Both the position numbers and the translations under genes were made by a program. From Methylotuvimicrobium buryatense 5G (lineage in GTDB: Bacteria > Pseudomonadota > Gammaproteobacteria > Methylococcales > Methylomonadaceae), in NCBI RefSeq assembly GCF_000341735.1, contig NZ_KB455575.1, forward strand, positions 2,383,802 through 2,447,801: a stretch of 64,000 nucleotides of DNA, written 5' to 3'. Shown here piece after piece: positions 34,587-43,321 of the stretch. Numbering within the stretch: the first letter of the stretch is position 1; every line of letters starts with the position of its first letter. The notes beneath the pieces were generated by a model that saw only the letters and a program-made list of their open reading frames with translations, made no database searches and was not told where the DNA came from.

Positions 34587-35803
34587 CCTTCCCGCTTCAT
34601 GGTTTCGCGCAACATTTCACGGCCGCGCGCGAATTCAGTCTTGAATACTTCGCGTAAGGCTTCCGGGGTCAGCGCTTTGCCCCGTTTAGTTTGCGTGAAA
34701 TAAAAACACAACGTCTGACCGAGGGCATAGGTTACCGCTGCGGTATAAAGACCCGAAACGCCTAGCGCGACGGTTTGCCCATAAAACGGAATCAATTTCA
34801 AAAGCTCGCGTCCGCCCATGCCGGCCATGACGCCTATACCGATCGCACTACCGATTTCGCTGAGACTTTGTTTGCTCAGCTCCAGCCCATAAACATTGGC
34901 GATACTATGAAACAATTTCGCCTGAATCGCGATCACGGTCGCAATACTCGCGGCCGGTACCGGAATGGCGGCCGCGATACCGGCCGATAACGAGTAACTG
35001 ATAATATGCGGGTGCGCCGCACGCCTGTATACATCGCCGATCATGCCGATTTGTTGATGCTGTTCGAGCATGTCGCGCAAACCGAGCGGTAATGCTTCTT
35101 CTAACGCTTGCCATAAAGCTTCTGCACCGTAATCGACAGGCTCGAAACCGTCTTCCGGCAAGGTAAAATCTATCGGAACGAACACGGCATCGATACCGGC
35201 AAACGTGTCGCGTTGCTTTAATAACGAAGTGCGCAAATCGGGCGGTATCGATCCGGCAATTTTGCCGTCGCTAAACGGGTAAGGGTGAATATGCGGCATT
35301 GCGGGATTCGGATAACCTTCATGCAATGCGCTTTGCACCACAATGATAGGCCAGCGTGGGTGAGTCTGATGGATTTGCCTAACTGCCTTGACGACGCCTT
35401 GCTGTTGATGATCCATCGCCTTGATCACGACGATCAGCAAATGCGCCTGGCTTTCGCACCAGTGCATATCCTCGCTAGGGTCGTAACCGGCCTCCGACAA
35501 GCCGCGCGTGTCGAGGAACCTTACAAACGCAGTTTCCGGGTCGGGAAAATCGAAAAGCATCGCGGTGCGCGTACAGGGCCGAAAGCCGTTACCGATTTCG
35601 GCGGAAGTCGAGCCGGTCAGCACTCGAATCATCGAGCTTTTGCCGCTTTGCGTCTTGCCTAGCAACCAAAATACCGGCGGCGGCAAACGCAGCCGAATCT
35701 CTTGAAGTTTTTCTTGCAGCAAGGCATCGGGAATCTGCGGATCGAAGATTTGTTCGATCCAGTTTTTCCAATTGGCAAAAGGATTAGACAATCCAGGCAT
35801 CAC
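34583..35803 (-). CDS. GTPase with C-terminal DUF697-like membrane domain
   Basis: 406 residues. G1 loop LGKTQSGKSSMIRVLTG (about 46-62), G3 DTRGLSEAG and a C-terminal region with two or three hydrophobic segments (about 265-365: AGIAAAIPVPAASIATVIAI, AIGIGVMAGMGG) characteristic of DUF697. The usual NKxD motif is not evident (VVIKAMD and VVQSALHEG lie there), as in the partner GTPase. Coupled by ATGA overlap to the gene at 33075, suggesting a heteromeric membrane GTPase. YcjX/YcjF pairs are an analogy, not an assignment. Function unknown. Confidence 0.82.
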   Translation of the reverse strand: MMPGLSNPFANWKNWIEQIFDPQIPDALLQEKLQEIRLRLPPPVFWLLGKTQSGKSSMIRVLTGSTSAEIGNGFRPCTRTAMLFDFPDPETAFVRFLDTRGLSEAGYDPSEDMHWCESQAHLLIVVIKAMDHQQQGVVKAVRQIHQTHPRWPIIVVQSALHEGYPNPAMPHIHPYPFSDGKIAGSIPPDLRTSLLKQRDTFAGIDAVFVPIDFTLPEDGFEPVDYGAEALWQALEEALPLGLRDMLEQHQQIGMIGDVYRRAAHPHIISYSLSAGIAAAIPVPAASIATVIAIQAKLFHSIANVYGLELSKQSLSEIGSAIGIGVMAGMGGRELLKLIPFYGQTVALGVSGLYTAAVTYALGQTLCFYFTQTKRGKALTPEALREVFKTEFARGREMLRETMKREG

Positions 35804-35887
35804 AACCTCGACATCAGTGGCGGTCTACCTAGATTAGTGGATTTTTTAGATAATTGGCAAACCCAAATTAACCGTAAAAAAGCTAGG

Positions 35888-37048
35888 TTAACTATCGGCT
35901 TGGTCATTGGGCAAATCCGCTTCCGGCTCGACCGGACGAATTTGAACTAATGAACCATCATCGGTCGAAAAATACAACAACTCGTCAGGCCCCTGTTTGA
36001 CCGCGCGAATCCTTTTATTCAGCGCGTTCAATAACCGCTCTTCTTTAACGACCTTATTATTGTCGATAACCAAACGATTTAGATGAGTCAGCACCAATGA
36101 TCCTGAAAACAAGCTCCCTTGCCAATGAGGAATTCTTTTACCGTAATAAAATGTAAGACCGCTCGGTGCGATCGATGGAAGCCAATAATGAATCGGTGCT
36201 TGCATGCCTTTTTTTTCAACACCCTCGCCGATACTAGGCCCCCAATATTCGCGCCCATGGGTTACGACCGGCCAACCGTAATTCCGGCCTTTTTTGATGA
36301 GATTGATTTCATCGCCGCCGCGTGGGCCATGTTCTTGCGCCCAGATCTCTCCGGTCCGTGGATGTATCGTCAAACCTTGGACATTACGATGACCGTAACT
36401 CCAGATTTCAGGTTTGGCGCCCGACTCTGAAAGAAAAGGATTATCGACCGGGACGCTACCGTCCGGTTTCAGACGTAATATTTTTCCGTAATGAGATCCC
36501 ATGTTTTGGGCCTGATCCCGTTCGCCGCGATCGCCGACACTCAAATATAAATTGCCGGCTCGACTCATCACGACACGGGAGCCGAAGTGGTGATCGTTAT
36601 TGTTTGGAGGCTCAGCGCTAAACAGAACGGTCAAATTTTCCAAGGTGTCGAAATCGAGTTCCGCGCGGGCCAATCGAGTGGTCATACCATCGCCGACACT
36701 GGCCGAATAAGTTAAATAAACAAGCCTGTTCTCGGAAAACCGGGGATGCAAATAGACGTCCAACAAGCCGCCTTGGTTGCGCGCGACAACGCTAGGCACC
36801 CCGCTCACATCGGCGACATTCAATGTTCTAGGATCGAATATCTTCAATCGCCCTTTCCTTTCGGTAAATATGATTTTACCGTCGGGCAAAAAATCGAAGC
36901 CCCAGATTGCATCCTTGCCTTGGTAAATCGCAACGGCCTCCAATTCGACATCGTCGGACTGAAACAAATAAGGTTCCTTAGCAATAGTATCCGAAATGGG
37001 TTTACAGGATGCCAGTAAATAACTTAATGCGATTATCCAAAGTTTCAT
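35888..37048 (-). CDS. PQQ-dependent aldose sugar dehydrogenase-like lipoprotein
   Basis: 386 residues with a lipoprotein signal (LLASC, about Cys14). The mature part is a six-bladed propeller of the soluble glucose dehydrogenase/YliI family: GGLLDVYLHPRF, LYLSVGDRGERDQAQ, KILRLKPDGSVP, WSYGHRNVQGL and EHGPRGGDEINLI are conserved quinone/Ca2+-site segments. It would oxidise an aldose or similar compound in the periplasm with PQQ. Methanotrophs make PQQ for methanol dehydrogenase, so the cofactor is available. It faces the GTPase pair on the same strand with an 84-bp gap; no obvious functional link. Confidence 0.9.
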   Translation of the reverse strand: MKLWIIALSYLLASCKPISDTIAKEPYLFQSDDVELEAVAIYQGKDAIWGFDFLPDGKIIFTERKGRLKIFDPRTLNVADVSGVPSVVARNQGGLLDVYLHPRFSENRLVYLTYSASVGDGMTTRLARAELDFDTLENLTVLFSAEPPNNNDHHFGSRVVMSRAGNLYLSVGDRGERDQAQNMGSHYGKILRLKPDGSVPVDNPFLSESGAKPEIWSYGHRNVQGLTIHPRTGEIWAQEHGPRGGDEINLIKKGRNYGWPVVTHGREYWGPSIGEGVEKKGMQAPIHYWLPSIAPSGLTFYYGKRIPHWQGSLFSGSLVLTHLNRLVIDNNKVVKEERLLNALNKRIRAVKQGPDELLYFSTDDGSLVQIRPVEPEADLPNDQADS

Positions 37049-37062
37049 CGAAGATACCTAAT

Positions 37063-37222
37063 TATACCCATCGTAGATCAAAATTCGGCACCGGGGTGCA
37101 CGTCAAAGGACGCCGTGAATACGTCCCTGTAGGCTCTATGCCAGCTCCATGCTGGCAAAGCCTTTGCCGAGCACCCCGGCGCCTCCTCAGGCACTGCCGA
37201 AATTTGAATTGCGAAAGGTATA
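37063..37222. mobile_element. MITE family A, full copy (160 bp)
   Basis: Ends TATACCCATCGTAGATCAAA... / ...TTTGAATTGCGAAAGGTATA with the core GGACGCCGTGAATACGTCC at about 37110. It sits just upstream of the sugar dehydrogenase start and 24 bp downstream of the retropepsin-like gene. Confidence 0.85.
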
Positions 37223-37246
37223 GAGCCCAAAGCTCAACCGTTACGA

Positions 37247-37765
37247 TTAAGCGTCAATTTCGCAACTCGGCTTCGCGGTCATTTTATGTTTCGAGCTAAC
37301 CAATACGGAATTCTTTAGAAAATTGCGCCCTACCAATACGGGATAAGTCATTCTGCTGCGGTCGGCCAGCGTAAACAGATTTTTTTCATAATGCTCACCG
37401 ACGCACAAGCCGATTTCGACGACATAGCGCTCTTGTCTGCCGCTAGCCTGTTTGATCCCGATCGTTTCGACCAATGGCAGCGTCATCGGATATTGATTAC
37501 CGTTACGATCATCGAATATAAAACTCACCATTGTTTGCTCGTCCGATTCAATCAATTCGATCTCTTGAGCGTTCAAGGAACTTCTCGACGCACCGGTATC
37601 GAGGCGCGCCTTGATTTCAATGTCGCCTGGTATCAACGCGACTTCCTCAATATGACCGTAAACGGAATAGTTATTCATATTTGCGGCTAGGACCGATGCT
37701 TCTTGTTCGGCAACAGCCGTAGTCATGTACATCATAAAAGCAAGGGCGAAAGGGTAAATACGCAT
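37247..37765 (-). CDS. Secreted retropepsin-like/RimK-associated putative zinc protease (PF05618 type)
   Basis: 172 residues with a signal peptide (to about AVA). The core IKARLDTGASRSSLNAQEIE carries the aspartic-protease-like DTGA motif, and VGRNFLKNSVLV is the conserved C-terminal strand of the family often annotated as 'ATP-dependent zinc protease' (RimK-associated). The fold is retropepsin-like; proteolytic activity is not established for the family. No RimK/LysX ligase gene is adjacent. Function uncertain. Confidence 0.75.
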   Translation of the reverse strand: MRIYPFALAFMMYMTTAVAEQEASVLAANMNNYSVYGHIEEVALIPGDIEIKARLDTGASRSSLNAQEIELIESDEQTMVSFIFDDRNGNQYPMTLPLVETIGIKQASGRQERYVVEIGLCVGEHYEKNLFTLADRSRMTYPVLVGRNFLKNSVLVSSKHKMTAKPSCEIDA

Positions 37766-38125
37766 AACGATTAAATTCTCCTCAAATGAAAATAAAGTTT
37801 CATTTATTTTAAAAACTCATACTTCGATCGATAACCAAAAAGACATAATGAGTCCTTCGAAGTACATTAACTGCCCTATCAAACTAACAAATTTTGTAAG
37901 GCATTGCAAAAAAGCAACAATTATAATTAAAACCAAAACCACGAGTTAGGTAATTGTTCAGCCCCATAAACACCAACCTAAGGAAGGAACGCGTCATTCC
38001 GCCAGGGATTGGCGGAATCCAGGGCCACGGATGGCAATGCGTAGCACCACATCCATGCAACATGGATATCAACAACCTATATCGATATGACGAATAAAGC
38101 CATAAACGCACTATAGAATAGGCAC
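37766..38125. other. Gap upstream of the retropepsin-like gene: one palindrome, no gene
   Basis: No reading frame is convincing. An ATTCCGCC / GGCGGAAT hairpin at 37996-38018, followed by CCAGGGCCACGGATGG, is a REP-like unit; a similar CCATGGCGGAATAACGGG unit is near 53045. The 38126 family C element follows. Confidence 0.6.
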
Positions 38126-38348
38126 TACTCCCTTTTAGATTAAAAAACCGTCTGAGAATAAAAGGCTTAGGATGTGTCTATCGAGGACCGCCGTGAACCC
38201 ATCCATAGGGGCTTAACGGCAGCTAAGCGCCAAGGATGGCGTAAATGCAGATTTTGCAGGAGCAAAATCTGCCCCTGCAGCCGACATCCTCGCTAGCCAC
38301 ACCCCATACCTTCATAAAGTTAGCTAATTTTTGAGTATAAAGGGAGTA
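38126..38348. mobile_element. MITE family C, copy with accessory module
   Basis: Ends TACTCCCTTTTAGATTAAAA... / ...TTTTTGAGTATAAAGGGAGTA. Contains the shared core (GGACCGCCGTGAACCCATCC) plus the accessory module CAAGGATGGCGTAAATGCAG ... ATCTGCCCCTGC also present in families D and E. Confidence 0.85.
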
Positions 38349-38452
38349 AGTTGTCGCTTATGTTGTTCAGCGCTTTGCATTAAAACAAGTTGGAACTTTG
38401 CCTCCTCCCTTTTAAAAAGAAGGGGGCTGAATATTTACCGAGATAGTGATGC

Positions 38453-39211
38453 TTATTTGTCCTTAAGAAAATCCTCGATACACAATAGCTCGATACCCTT
38501 GCGCACAGCTTCCTGTCTATCCTGTGCCGTGTTATAACCCCAGTCGGCCAATTGCAACTTTAGCGACTGAAGCTTTGGACTAGTCATCACAGACAACAAC
38601 GCCGGCAAACGATCCTCGACAAAATAAATTTGCTCATTCGGATGGCCTTCCAAAATCTCAATTAACGTATCGGCCTTACTTCTATTTCTTTCGAGGCCGA
38701 ATATGTTGCCGCCGGATAGCTCAATCTCATTAGCGTTCAAGATTTGGCTGACGAAGCGTTCCTGTTTCGTCGTCACCACATACCAAGTAGCCCATTCATT
38801 CAATTGCTTAAGCTTATCGGCAACGTTTGGAAATAACGGATTCACGCTAATCCAGTTCGACAAGTCGGCCGCAATCCAATTATCGCGCGTGTCACCGAAT
38901 AGTTTCTTCAGAAATTCGACATCGACACCCGCTTCATCGAGCAGATTTTGTTTATACCGTTCGAATCCGCTTAAAACGGCATTATCCTCTTCTTCCCGAT
39001 CGATCAAACGCATCGCTAAAATCGCTTCGTAGCCGGTTTCAATCGCGGGCCGAACCCGTCGGAAACGATCGATCAATTGCTTCGAAAGCCGGTCCTCGGT
39101 CATATCCGGCCAAAGCTGTCCGGCGGCCTTCCAACCGGTTATCGCCGTTTCGAGGGCGCTATCGCAAATAACGCCGTCGAAGTCCAAGGCATATATCATC
39201 GATTTTTTCAT
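38453..39211 (-). CDS. HAD-superfamily hydrolase
   Basis: 252 residues. Motif I is DFDGVICDS near residue 10 (nucleophile Asp and general acid Asp), VVTTKQ gives motif II Thr, RNRSKADTLIEIL a motif III Lys region and FVEDRLPAL the motif IV acidic pair. A helical cap domain lies between motifs I and II. Predicted Mg2+-dependent phosphatase; substrate unknown. Glycolate-phosphate or phosphoglycerate phosphatase activity would suit C1 metabolism but is a guess. Stands alone between repeats, upstream (in its own direction) of mtkB only after 390 bp. Confidence 0.85.
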   Translation of the reverse strand: MKKSMIYALDFDGVICDSALETAITGWKAAGQLWPDMTEDRLSKQLIDRFRRVRPAIETGYEAILAMRLIDREEEDNAVLSGFERYKQNLLDEAGVDVEFLKKLFGDTRDNWIAADLSNWISVNPLFPNVADKLKQLNEWATWYVVTTKQERFVSQILNANEIELSGGNIFGLERNRSKADTLIEILEGHPNEQIYFVEDRLPALLSVMTSPKLQSLKLQLADWGYNTAQDRQEAVRKGIELLCIEDFLKDK

Positions 39212-39312
39212 GACGCGTGATTAATCCTTCGTAAAAAACAAAACCACAGGGAGTCTATCAAGACTCCGCTGTGGCATTATGAGTTATGAGCGGCAGCTTG
39301 CCGAAAAGCAAT

Positions 39313-39455
39313 TATACCTTTCGCACTTCAAATTTCGGCGATGCTTAAAGAGGCGCCGGGGTGACCGGCAAAGGCTTTGCCTACATGGACGGGACGTATT
39401 CACGGCGTCCTTTGACGGTCACCCCGGCGCCGAATTTTGATCTACGATGGTTATA
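39313..39455. mobile_element. MITE family A, short copy (143 bp)
   Basis: Ends TATACCTTTCGCACTTCAAA... / ...GATCTACGATGGTTATA with core GGACGTATTCACGGCGTCC. Lies in the gap upstream of the HAD gene. Confidence 0.8.
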
Positions 39456-39553
39456 TCGAAGCCGCAACGGCCCGACTTCGAAAAATGCCGACTGACATCT
39501 AACAGGGACGGCTTCGATAATCGCGACGAAGGCGTCGCTCCCACAAGCGCTCC

Positions 39554-39602
39554 CTCTCCGCTTTCCGTTTACCGCTTACTATTCACCGTTTACTGTTCAC
39601 CA
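39554..39602. repeat. Heptanucleotide tandem tract 5 (7 diverged units)
   Basis: CTCTCCG, CTTTCCG, TTTACCG, CTTACTA, TTCACCG, TTTACTG, TTCACCA in one phase; on the minus strand TGGTGAA, CAGTAAA, CGGTGAA and so on. The tract starts 3 bp after the mtkB stop codon. Confidence 0.85.
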
Positions 39603-39605
39603 GCT

Positions 39606-40496
39606 TTATGCCAATTTGGCCAAAACCGAGGCAACCGTCTCGCCCATCGCCGAAGGCGTCGGCGCGACTGTAACGCCCAAATCCTTTAACATCGCGACTT
39701 TTTCGGCCGCGCTTTCGCCTGCCGCCGAAATGATCGCACCCGCATGACCCATTCTACGCCCTTCAGGAGCGGTTAGGCCTGCGATATAGGAAACCAACGG
39801 CTTGGTCATGTGTTCCTTTGCGAACATGCCGGCTTCGACTTCTTGCGGCCCGCCGATTTCACCGATCATTAAGACGACTTTAGTTTCCGGGTCTCGCTCG
39901 AAATGTTCGAGAATATCGCGATGCGAACTACCGTTGATCGGATCTCCGCCGATGCCGACGGAGGTCGACACCCCGATGCCGAGCCTTTTTAATTGGTCGG
40001 CCGCCTCATAGCCCAATGTACCAGAACGTCCTACGATCCCGACATTACCCTGCATGTAAATATGCCCCGGCATAATGCCCAGCATCGAACGTCCGGGACT
40101 GATCGTACCTGCGCAGTTAGGACCGGTCAGAATCATGCGCTCGTCTTCAGAAAAACGACGCAGAAAGTTTTTGACCTTCATCATATCTTGAGTCGGTATA
40201 CCGTCGGTAATTGCGACACAATATTTGATACCCGCATCGGCCGCTTCCATAATCGAATCGGCAGCGAAAGCCGGCGGTACGAAGACGATGCTGGCTTCGG
40301 CACCGACTTGATCGACTGCCTGCTTAACCGTATTGAACACCGGCAGGCCAAGATGCGATTGACCGCCTTTGCCCGGAGTAATGCCGCCGACGACTTTAGA
40401 GCCGTAGTTAATCATGTCCTGAGCATGAAACGAGCCGATCTTACCGGTAAAACCTTGAACGATAATGCGTGTATTTTCGTTGATTAAAATTGCCAT
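39606..40496 (-). CDS. mtkB: Malate-CoA ligase (malate thiokinase) alpha subunit
   Basis: 296 residues, homologous to succinyl-CoA synthetase alpha (SucD). Seen: CoA-binding fold GFTGKIGSFHAQDM, TGPNCAGTISPG, GRSGTLGYE, SVGIGGDPINGS and the phospho-His loop GHAGAII. Sequence features (MPGHIYMQGNVGIVGRSGTL, AEKVAMLKDLGV) and the neighbours (mtkA, mcl, sga) favour malate thiokinase over a Krebs-cycle enzyme. It activates malate to malyl-CoA with ATP. It follows mtkA by 9 bp. A heptad repeat tract begins at its stop codon. Confidence 0.93.
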   Translation of the reverse strand: MAILINENTRIIVQGFTGKIGSFHAQDMINYGSKVVGGITPGKGGQSHLGLPVFNTVKQAVDQVGAEASIVFVPPAFAADSIMEAADAGIKYCVAITDGIPTQDMMKVKNFLRRFSEDERMILTGPNCAGTISPGRSMLGIMPGHIYMQGNVGIVGRSGTLGYEAADQLKRLGIGVSTSVGIGGDPINGSSHRDILEHFERDPETKVVLMIGEIGGPQEVEAGMFAKEHMTKPLVSYIAGLTAPEGRRMGHAGAIISAAGESAAEKVAMLKDLGVTVAPTPSAMGETVASVLAKLA

Positions 40497-40505
40497 GTGC
40501 TTCTC

Positions 40506-41687
40506 TCAGCCCTCTCTCGCCACTACTTCATTACGTGCTTGCACGGCTTTCTCGGCCGCTTCCGCCAAGGTTTCGGCGGTAATGATCGGCAAGCCGCTCT
40601 CGGCGATGATCCGGCGTCCTTCTTCTACATTGGTGCCGGACAAACGCACGATCAAAGGAATCTTCATATCGATTTTCTTGACCGCATGCACGACACCTTC
40701 AGCGATCCAATCGCAGCGATTGATACCGGCAAAAATATTGACTAGCATCGCCTTCACATTCTTATCGGCCAACACCAAACGGAAGGCTTTCTCGGTCCGC
40801 TCCGGCGAAGCTCCGCCCCCGACATCGAGAAAATTCGCAGGCTCGCCGCCGGCTAATTTGATCATGTCCATCGTCGCCATCGCGAGACCGGCGCCGTTGA
40901 TCATGCAGCCGATATCGCCATCCAGCCCGACATAGCTCAGGCCGCGATCGGCAGCCGCCATTTCGCGCGGATCTTCTTGGGTTTTATCTCGCAATTCGGC
41001 GATTCGGTGACGGCGAAACAAGGCGTTGTCGTCAAAACCCATTTTACAGTCCAAGGCCAGCAAATCTTCTTTGCCGGTCACAACTAACGGATTGATTTCG
41101 AGCATGTTCGCGTCATTATCACGTAGCGCCCGGTAGCAGCCGTTAATCGTTTTAACGGCGGTATTGATCATCGACACCGGCAAGCCCAATGCAAAAGCCA
41201 TTGCTCGCGCTTGAAAATCCTGCAAGCCGACCGAAGGTTCGATGTAGATTTTGGTAATTGCTTCGGGATTAGTCTGCGCTAACTCCTCGATATCCATACC
41301 GCCTTGAGCCGAGCCGACCATCACGATACGCTCCGAGCTGCGGTCGACGAGTAGACAAAAGTACAACTCCTTCGCGATGTCGGTGCCGGCTTCGACATAG
41401 AGCCTTCCGCAGACTTTTCCGGCAGGGCCGGTTTGGTGGGTCACGAGCCGTTTGCCCAACAACTCCTCGGCGGCTTTCGCGACATCGTCATACGACCGGC
41501 ACAGTTTAATTCCGCCGGCTTTACCGCGCGCGCCGGAATGAATCTGCGCCTTAACCGCCCAAATACTGCCGCCGATTTCCCGCGCACGCTGCACGGCATC
41601 TTCCGGGCTGTAAGCCAGGCCGCCATCGGCGATCTTGACGCCGTATTCCGTTAAAATTTCTTTTGCCTGATACTCATGGATATCCAC
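40506..41687 (-). CDS. mtkA: Malate-CoA ligase (malate thiokinase) beta subunit
   Basis: 393 residues, SucC-like. N-terminal [15 protein letters not shown]-grasp fold with [16 protein letters not shown] (phosphate loop), [11 protein letters not shown] (metal ligands) and [13 protein letters not shown]. Partners MtkB to form malyl-CoA in the serine cycle. Gene order mtkA-mtkB is as in methylotrophs. It is separated from the upstream mcl gene by a 13-bp hairpin at 41722-41750 that could attenuate or process the mRNA. Confidence 0.93.
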   Translation of the reverse strand: MDIHEYQAKEILTEYGVKIADGGLAYSPEDAVQRAREIGGSIWAVKAQIHSGARGKAGGIKLCRSYDDVAKAAEELLGKRLVTHQTGPAGKVCGRLYVEAGTDIAKELYFCLLVDRSSERIVMVGSAQGGMDIEELAQTNPEAITKIYIEPSVGLQDFQARAMAFALGLPVSMINTAVKTINGCYRALRDNDANMLEINPLVVTGKEDLLALDCKMGFDDNALFRRHRIAELRDKTQEDPREMAAADRGLSYVGLDGDIGCMINGAGLAMATMDMIKLAGGEPANFLDVGGGASPERTEKAFRLVLADKNVKAMLVNIFAGINRCDWIAEGVVHAVKKIDMKIPLIVRLSGTNVEEGRRIIAESGLPIITAETLAEAAEKAVQARNEVVAREG

Positions 41688-41721
41688 AGCACAACCTCTT
41701 TCTATTTAAAAAAGTAAAGAA

Positions 41722-41750
41722 AGGCCCGCGCCGAAAATCGGCGCGGGCCT
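41722..41750 (-). terminator. Strong hairpin between mcl and mtkA (terminator/attenuator candidate)
   Basis: Perfect 13-bp stem AGGCCCGCGCCGA / TCGGCGCGGGCCT with AAA loop. On the minus (coding) strand it is followed by TTCTTTACTTTTTT, a broken T tract. It begins 12 bp after the mcl stop and ends 35 bp before mtkA. Confidence 0.75.
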
Positions 41751-41761
41751 ACTCCAATCGA

Positions 41762-42712
41762 TTATTGGCCTTTTGCGGCAATTGCTTCGGCGGCCTTGAC
41801 GACATTATTGGCCATCTTTTCGGACGCGGCATCGATCAGGCGCCCGTCCAGCGCGGCGGCGCCCTTGCCTTGCGCGGCGGCTTCTTTCAAGGCGGCCAAA
41901 ATACGCTTGGCCTTTTCGATTTCAGCCGGCGGCGGCGTAAAAATTTCGTTAGCCAATTCGATTTGAGACGGATGAATCGCCCACTTGCCTTCGCATCCCA
42001 ATGCGGCAGCGCGCCTTGCCGCGGCTTTATAACCATCCTTATCATTGATATCGCCGAACGGCCCGTCGATCGGACGGAGACCAAAGGCGCGACACGCGAC
42101 CGTCATACGGCTGATTGCGGCATGCCACTGATCGCCCGGATAATCGGGATTCAAACCGCCGATATTGGTCGTTCTTGCCCGGTTGCTGGCCGCATAATCG
42201 GCAACACCGAAATGCAACGCTTCCAAACGGCCCGATGCGCCGTTACGGGCGATGTCTTCGACGTTAGCCATACCTAAAGCGGTTTCGATCAGCGCTTCGA
42301 TGCCGATGCGGTTATTCAAGCCTTGTTGCATTTCGAGTTGATTAACCATCGCCTCGACCATGTAGACATCGGCATAAACGCCAACTTTAGGGATCAGAAT
42401 CGTGTCGAGTTTATGACCGGCTTGCTCAACTAGATCGACGACATCGCGGACCATGTATTGCGTATCCAAGCCGTTGATGCGCACCGAAATTGTGATGCCG
42501 TGTCCTTTCCAATCCAAATCGTTAATCGCTTGAATGACATTTTTGCGGGCTTGCAGTTTATCGTCAGGCGCCACGGCGTCCTCAAGATCCAAAAATATGA
42601 AATCCGCACCGCTCTTCAACGCTTTCTCGAACATACCGGGATTCGACCCAGGAACAGCAAGCTCGCAGCGCTGAACGCGTTGCACGGACGCTTCATACAA
42701 GGTGTGGCTCAT
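41762..42712 (-). CDS. mcl: Malyl-CoA lyase
   Basis: 316 residues, CitE/Mcl family. It cleaves malyl-CoA to acetyl-CoA and glyoxylate, closing the serine cycle. Seen: RCELAVPGSNPGMFEKAL, Mg2+-site region FLDLEDAVAPDD, SVRINGLDT, LIPKVG, IEALIETALGM and WAIHPSQIELANE. Length and motifs match methylotroph Mcl enzymes. It heads the mcl-mtkA-mtkB unit, divergent from sga, with a 609-bp gap containing a family B mobile element. Confidence 0.93.
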   Translation of the reverse strand: MSHTLYEASVQRVQRCELAVPGSNPGMFEKALKSGADFIFLDLEDAVAPDDKLQARKNVIQAINDLDWKGHGITISVRINGLDTQYMVRDVVDLVEQAGHKLDTILIPKVGVYADVYMVEAMVNQLEMQQGLNNRIGIEALIETALGMANVEDIARNGASGRLEALHFGVADYAASNRARTTNIGGLNPDYPGDQWHAAISRMTVACRAFGLRPIDGPFGDINDKDGYKAAARRAAALGCEGKWAIHPSQIELANEIFTPPPAEIEKAKRILAALKEAAAQGKGAAALDGRLIDAASEKMANNVVKAAEAIAAKGQ

Positions 42713-42982
42713 TGTGTCTTCCTATTTCAATATGTGAATTTTTTGCCGGGCAAAGTCACCCTCGATTCGGTTAAATTTGCCCCGAACCGGGCGCAAAATA
42801 AATCGGACATTGTACTTTTGGCAACGATATTGTCAATTTTAACTTTCTCAACTCGCCCGTGCGGCCCGCTGCATCCAACAACCTGTGCTTGCCGATTAAC
42901 TGCAAATATGGCAATATTGGCGGCTTTAACATTCGTTTTTCGGGCAACGAATCGGTATCGAAATACTCATCCATCGTTCTTT

Positions 42983-43166
42983 AGGATTTGGTCGTAAATA
43001 ACTTCCTTATTTTTTAGGGAGGGTTCGGTAGCTCGATTGGCAGGTGTCGGCGACAGGGAAAGCCGCCGTCAAGCCTACAAGGACTTATTCACGGCGTCCT
43101 GCCAAGCGAGCTAACGAACCCTCAACAAAGCTCATAGTTCCAGTACGTTATTTATTACGAAATCCT
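42983..43166. mobile_element. MITE family B, copy 2, in the mcl-sga divergent gap
   Basis: 184 bp with ends AGGATTTGGTCGTAAATAAC... / ...GTTATTTATTACGAAATCCT. Core in reverse (GGACTTATTCACGGCGTCC). Very similar to the copy at 19055. It is placed between divergent serine-cycle genes, so it may affect either promoter. The remaining gap shows no gene. Confidence 0.85.
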
Positions 43167-43321
43167 TAGCTAATGCAATTGCCGTAGCGAAAATGGGCAA
43201 ATTTGCATTGCTCGAATGCAATGCCGGCAGTTCCCGGAACAACTCCACCCGAAACGAATCAACTCGCTTTCTACACCGTTCAATTTTTTTCACCATTCAT
43301 TCTTAAATGAGGCAATAAACA

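Noticed and set aside
39606-41687. Krebs-cycle succinyl-CoA synthetase (sucCD)
   Set aside because: Neighbouring mcl and sga, and motif-level resemblance of the alpha subunit to methylotroph MtkB, favour malate thiokinase; substrate cannot be proven from sequence alone.
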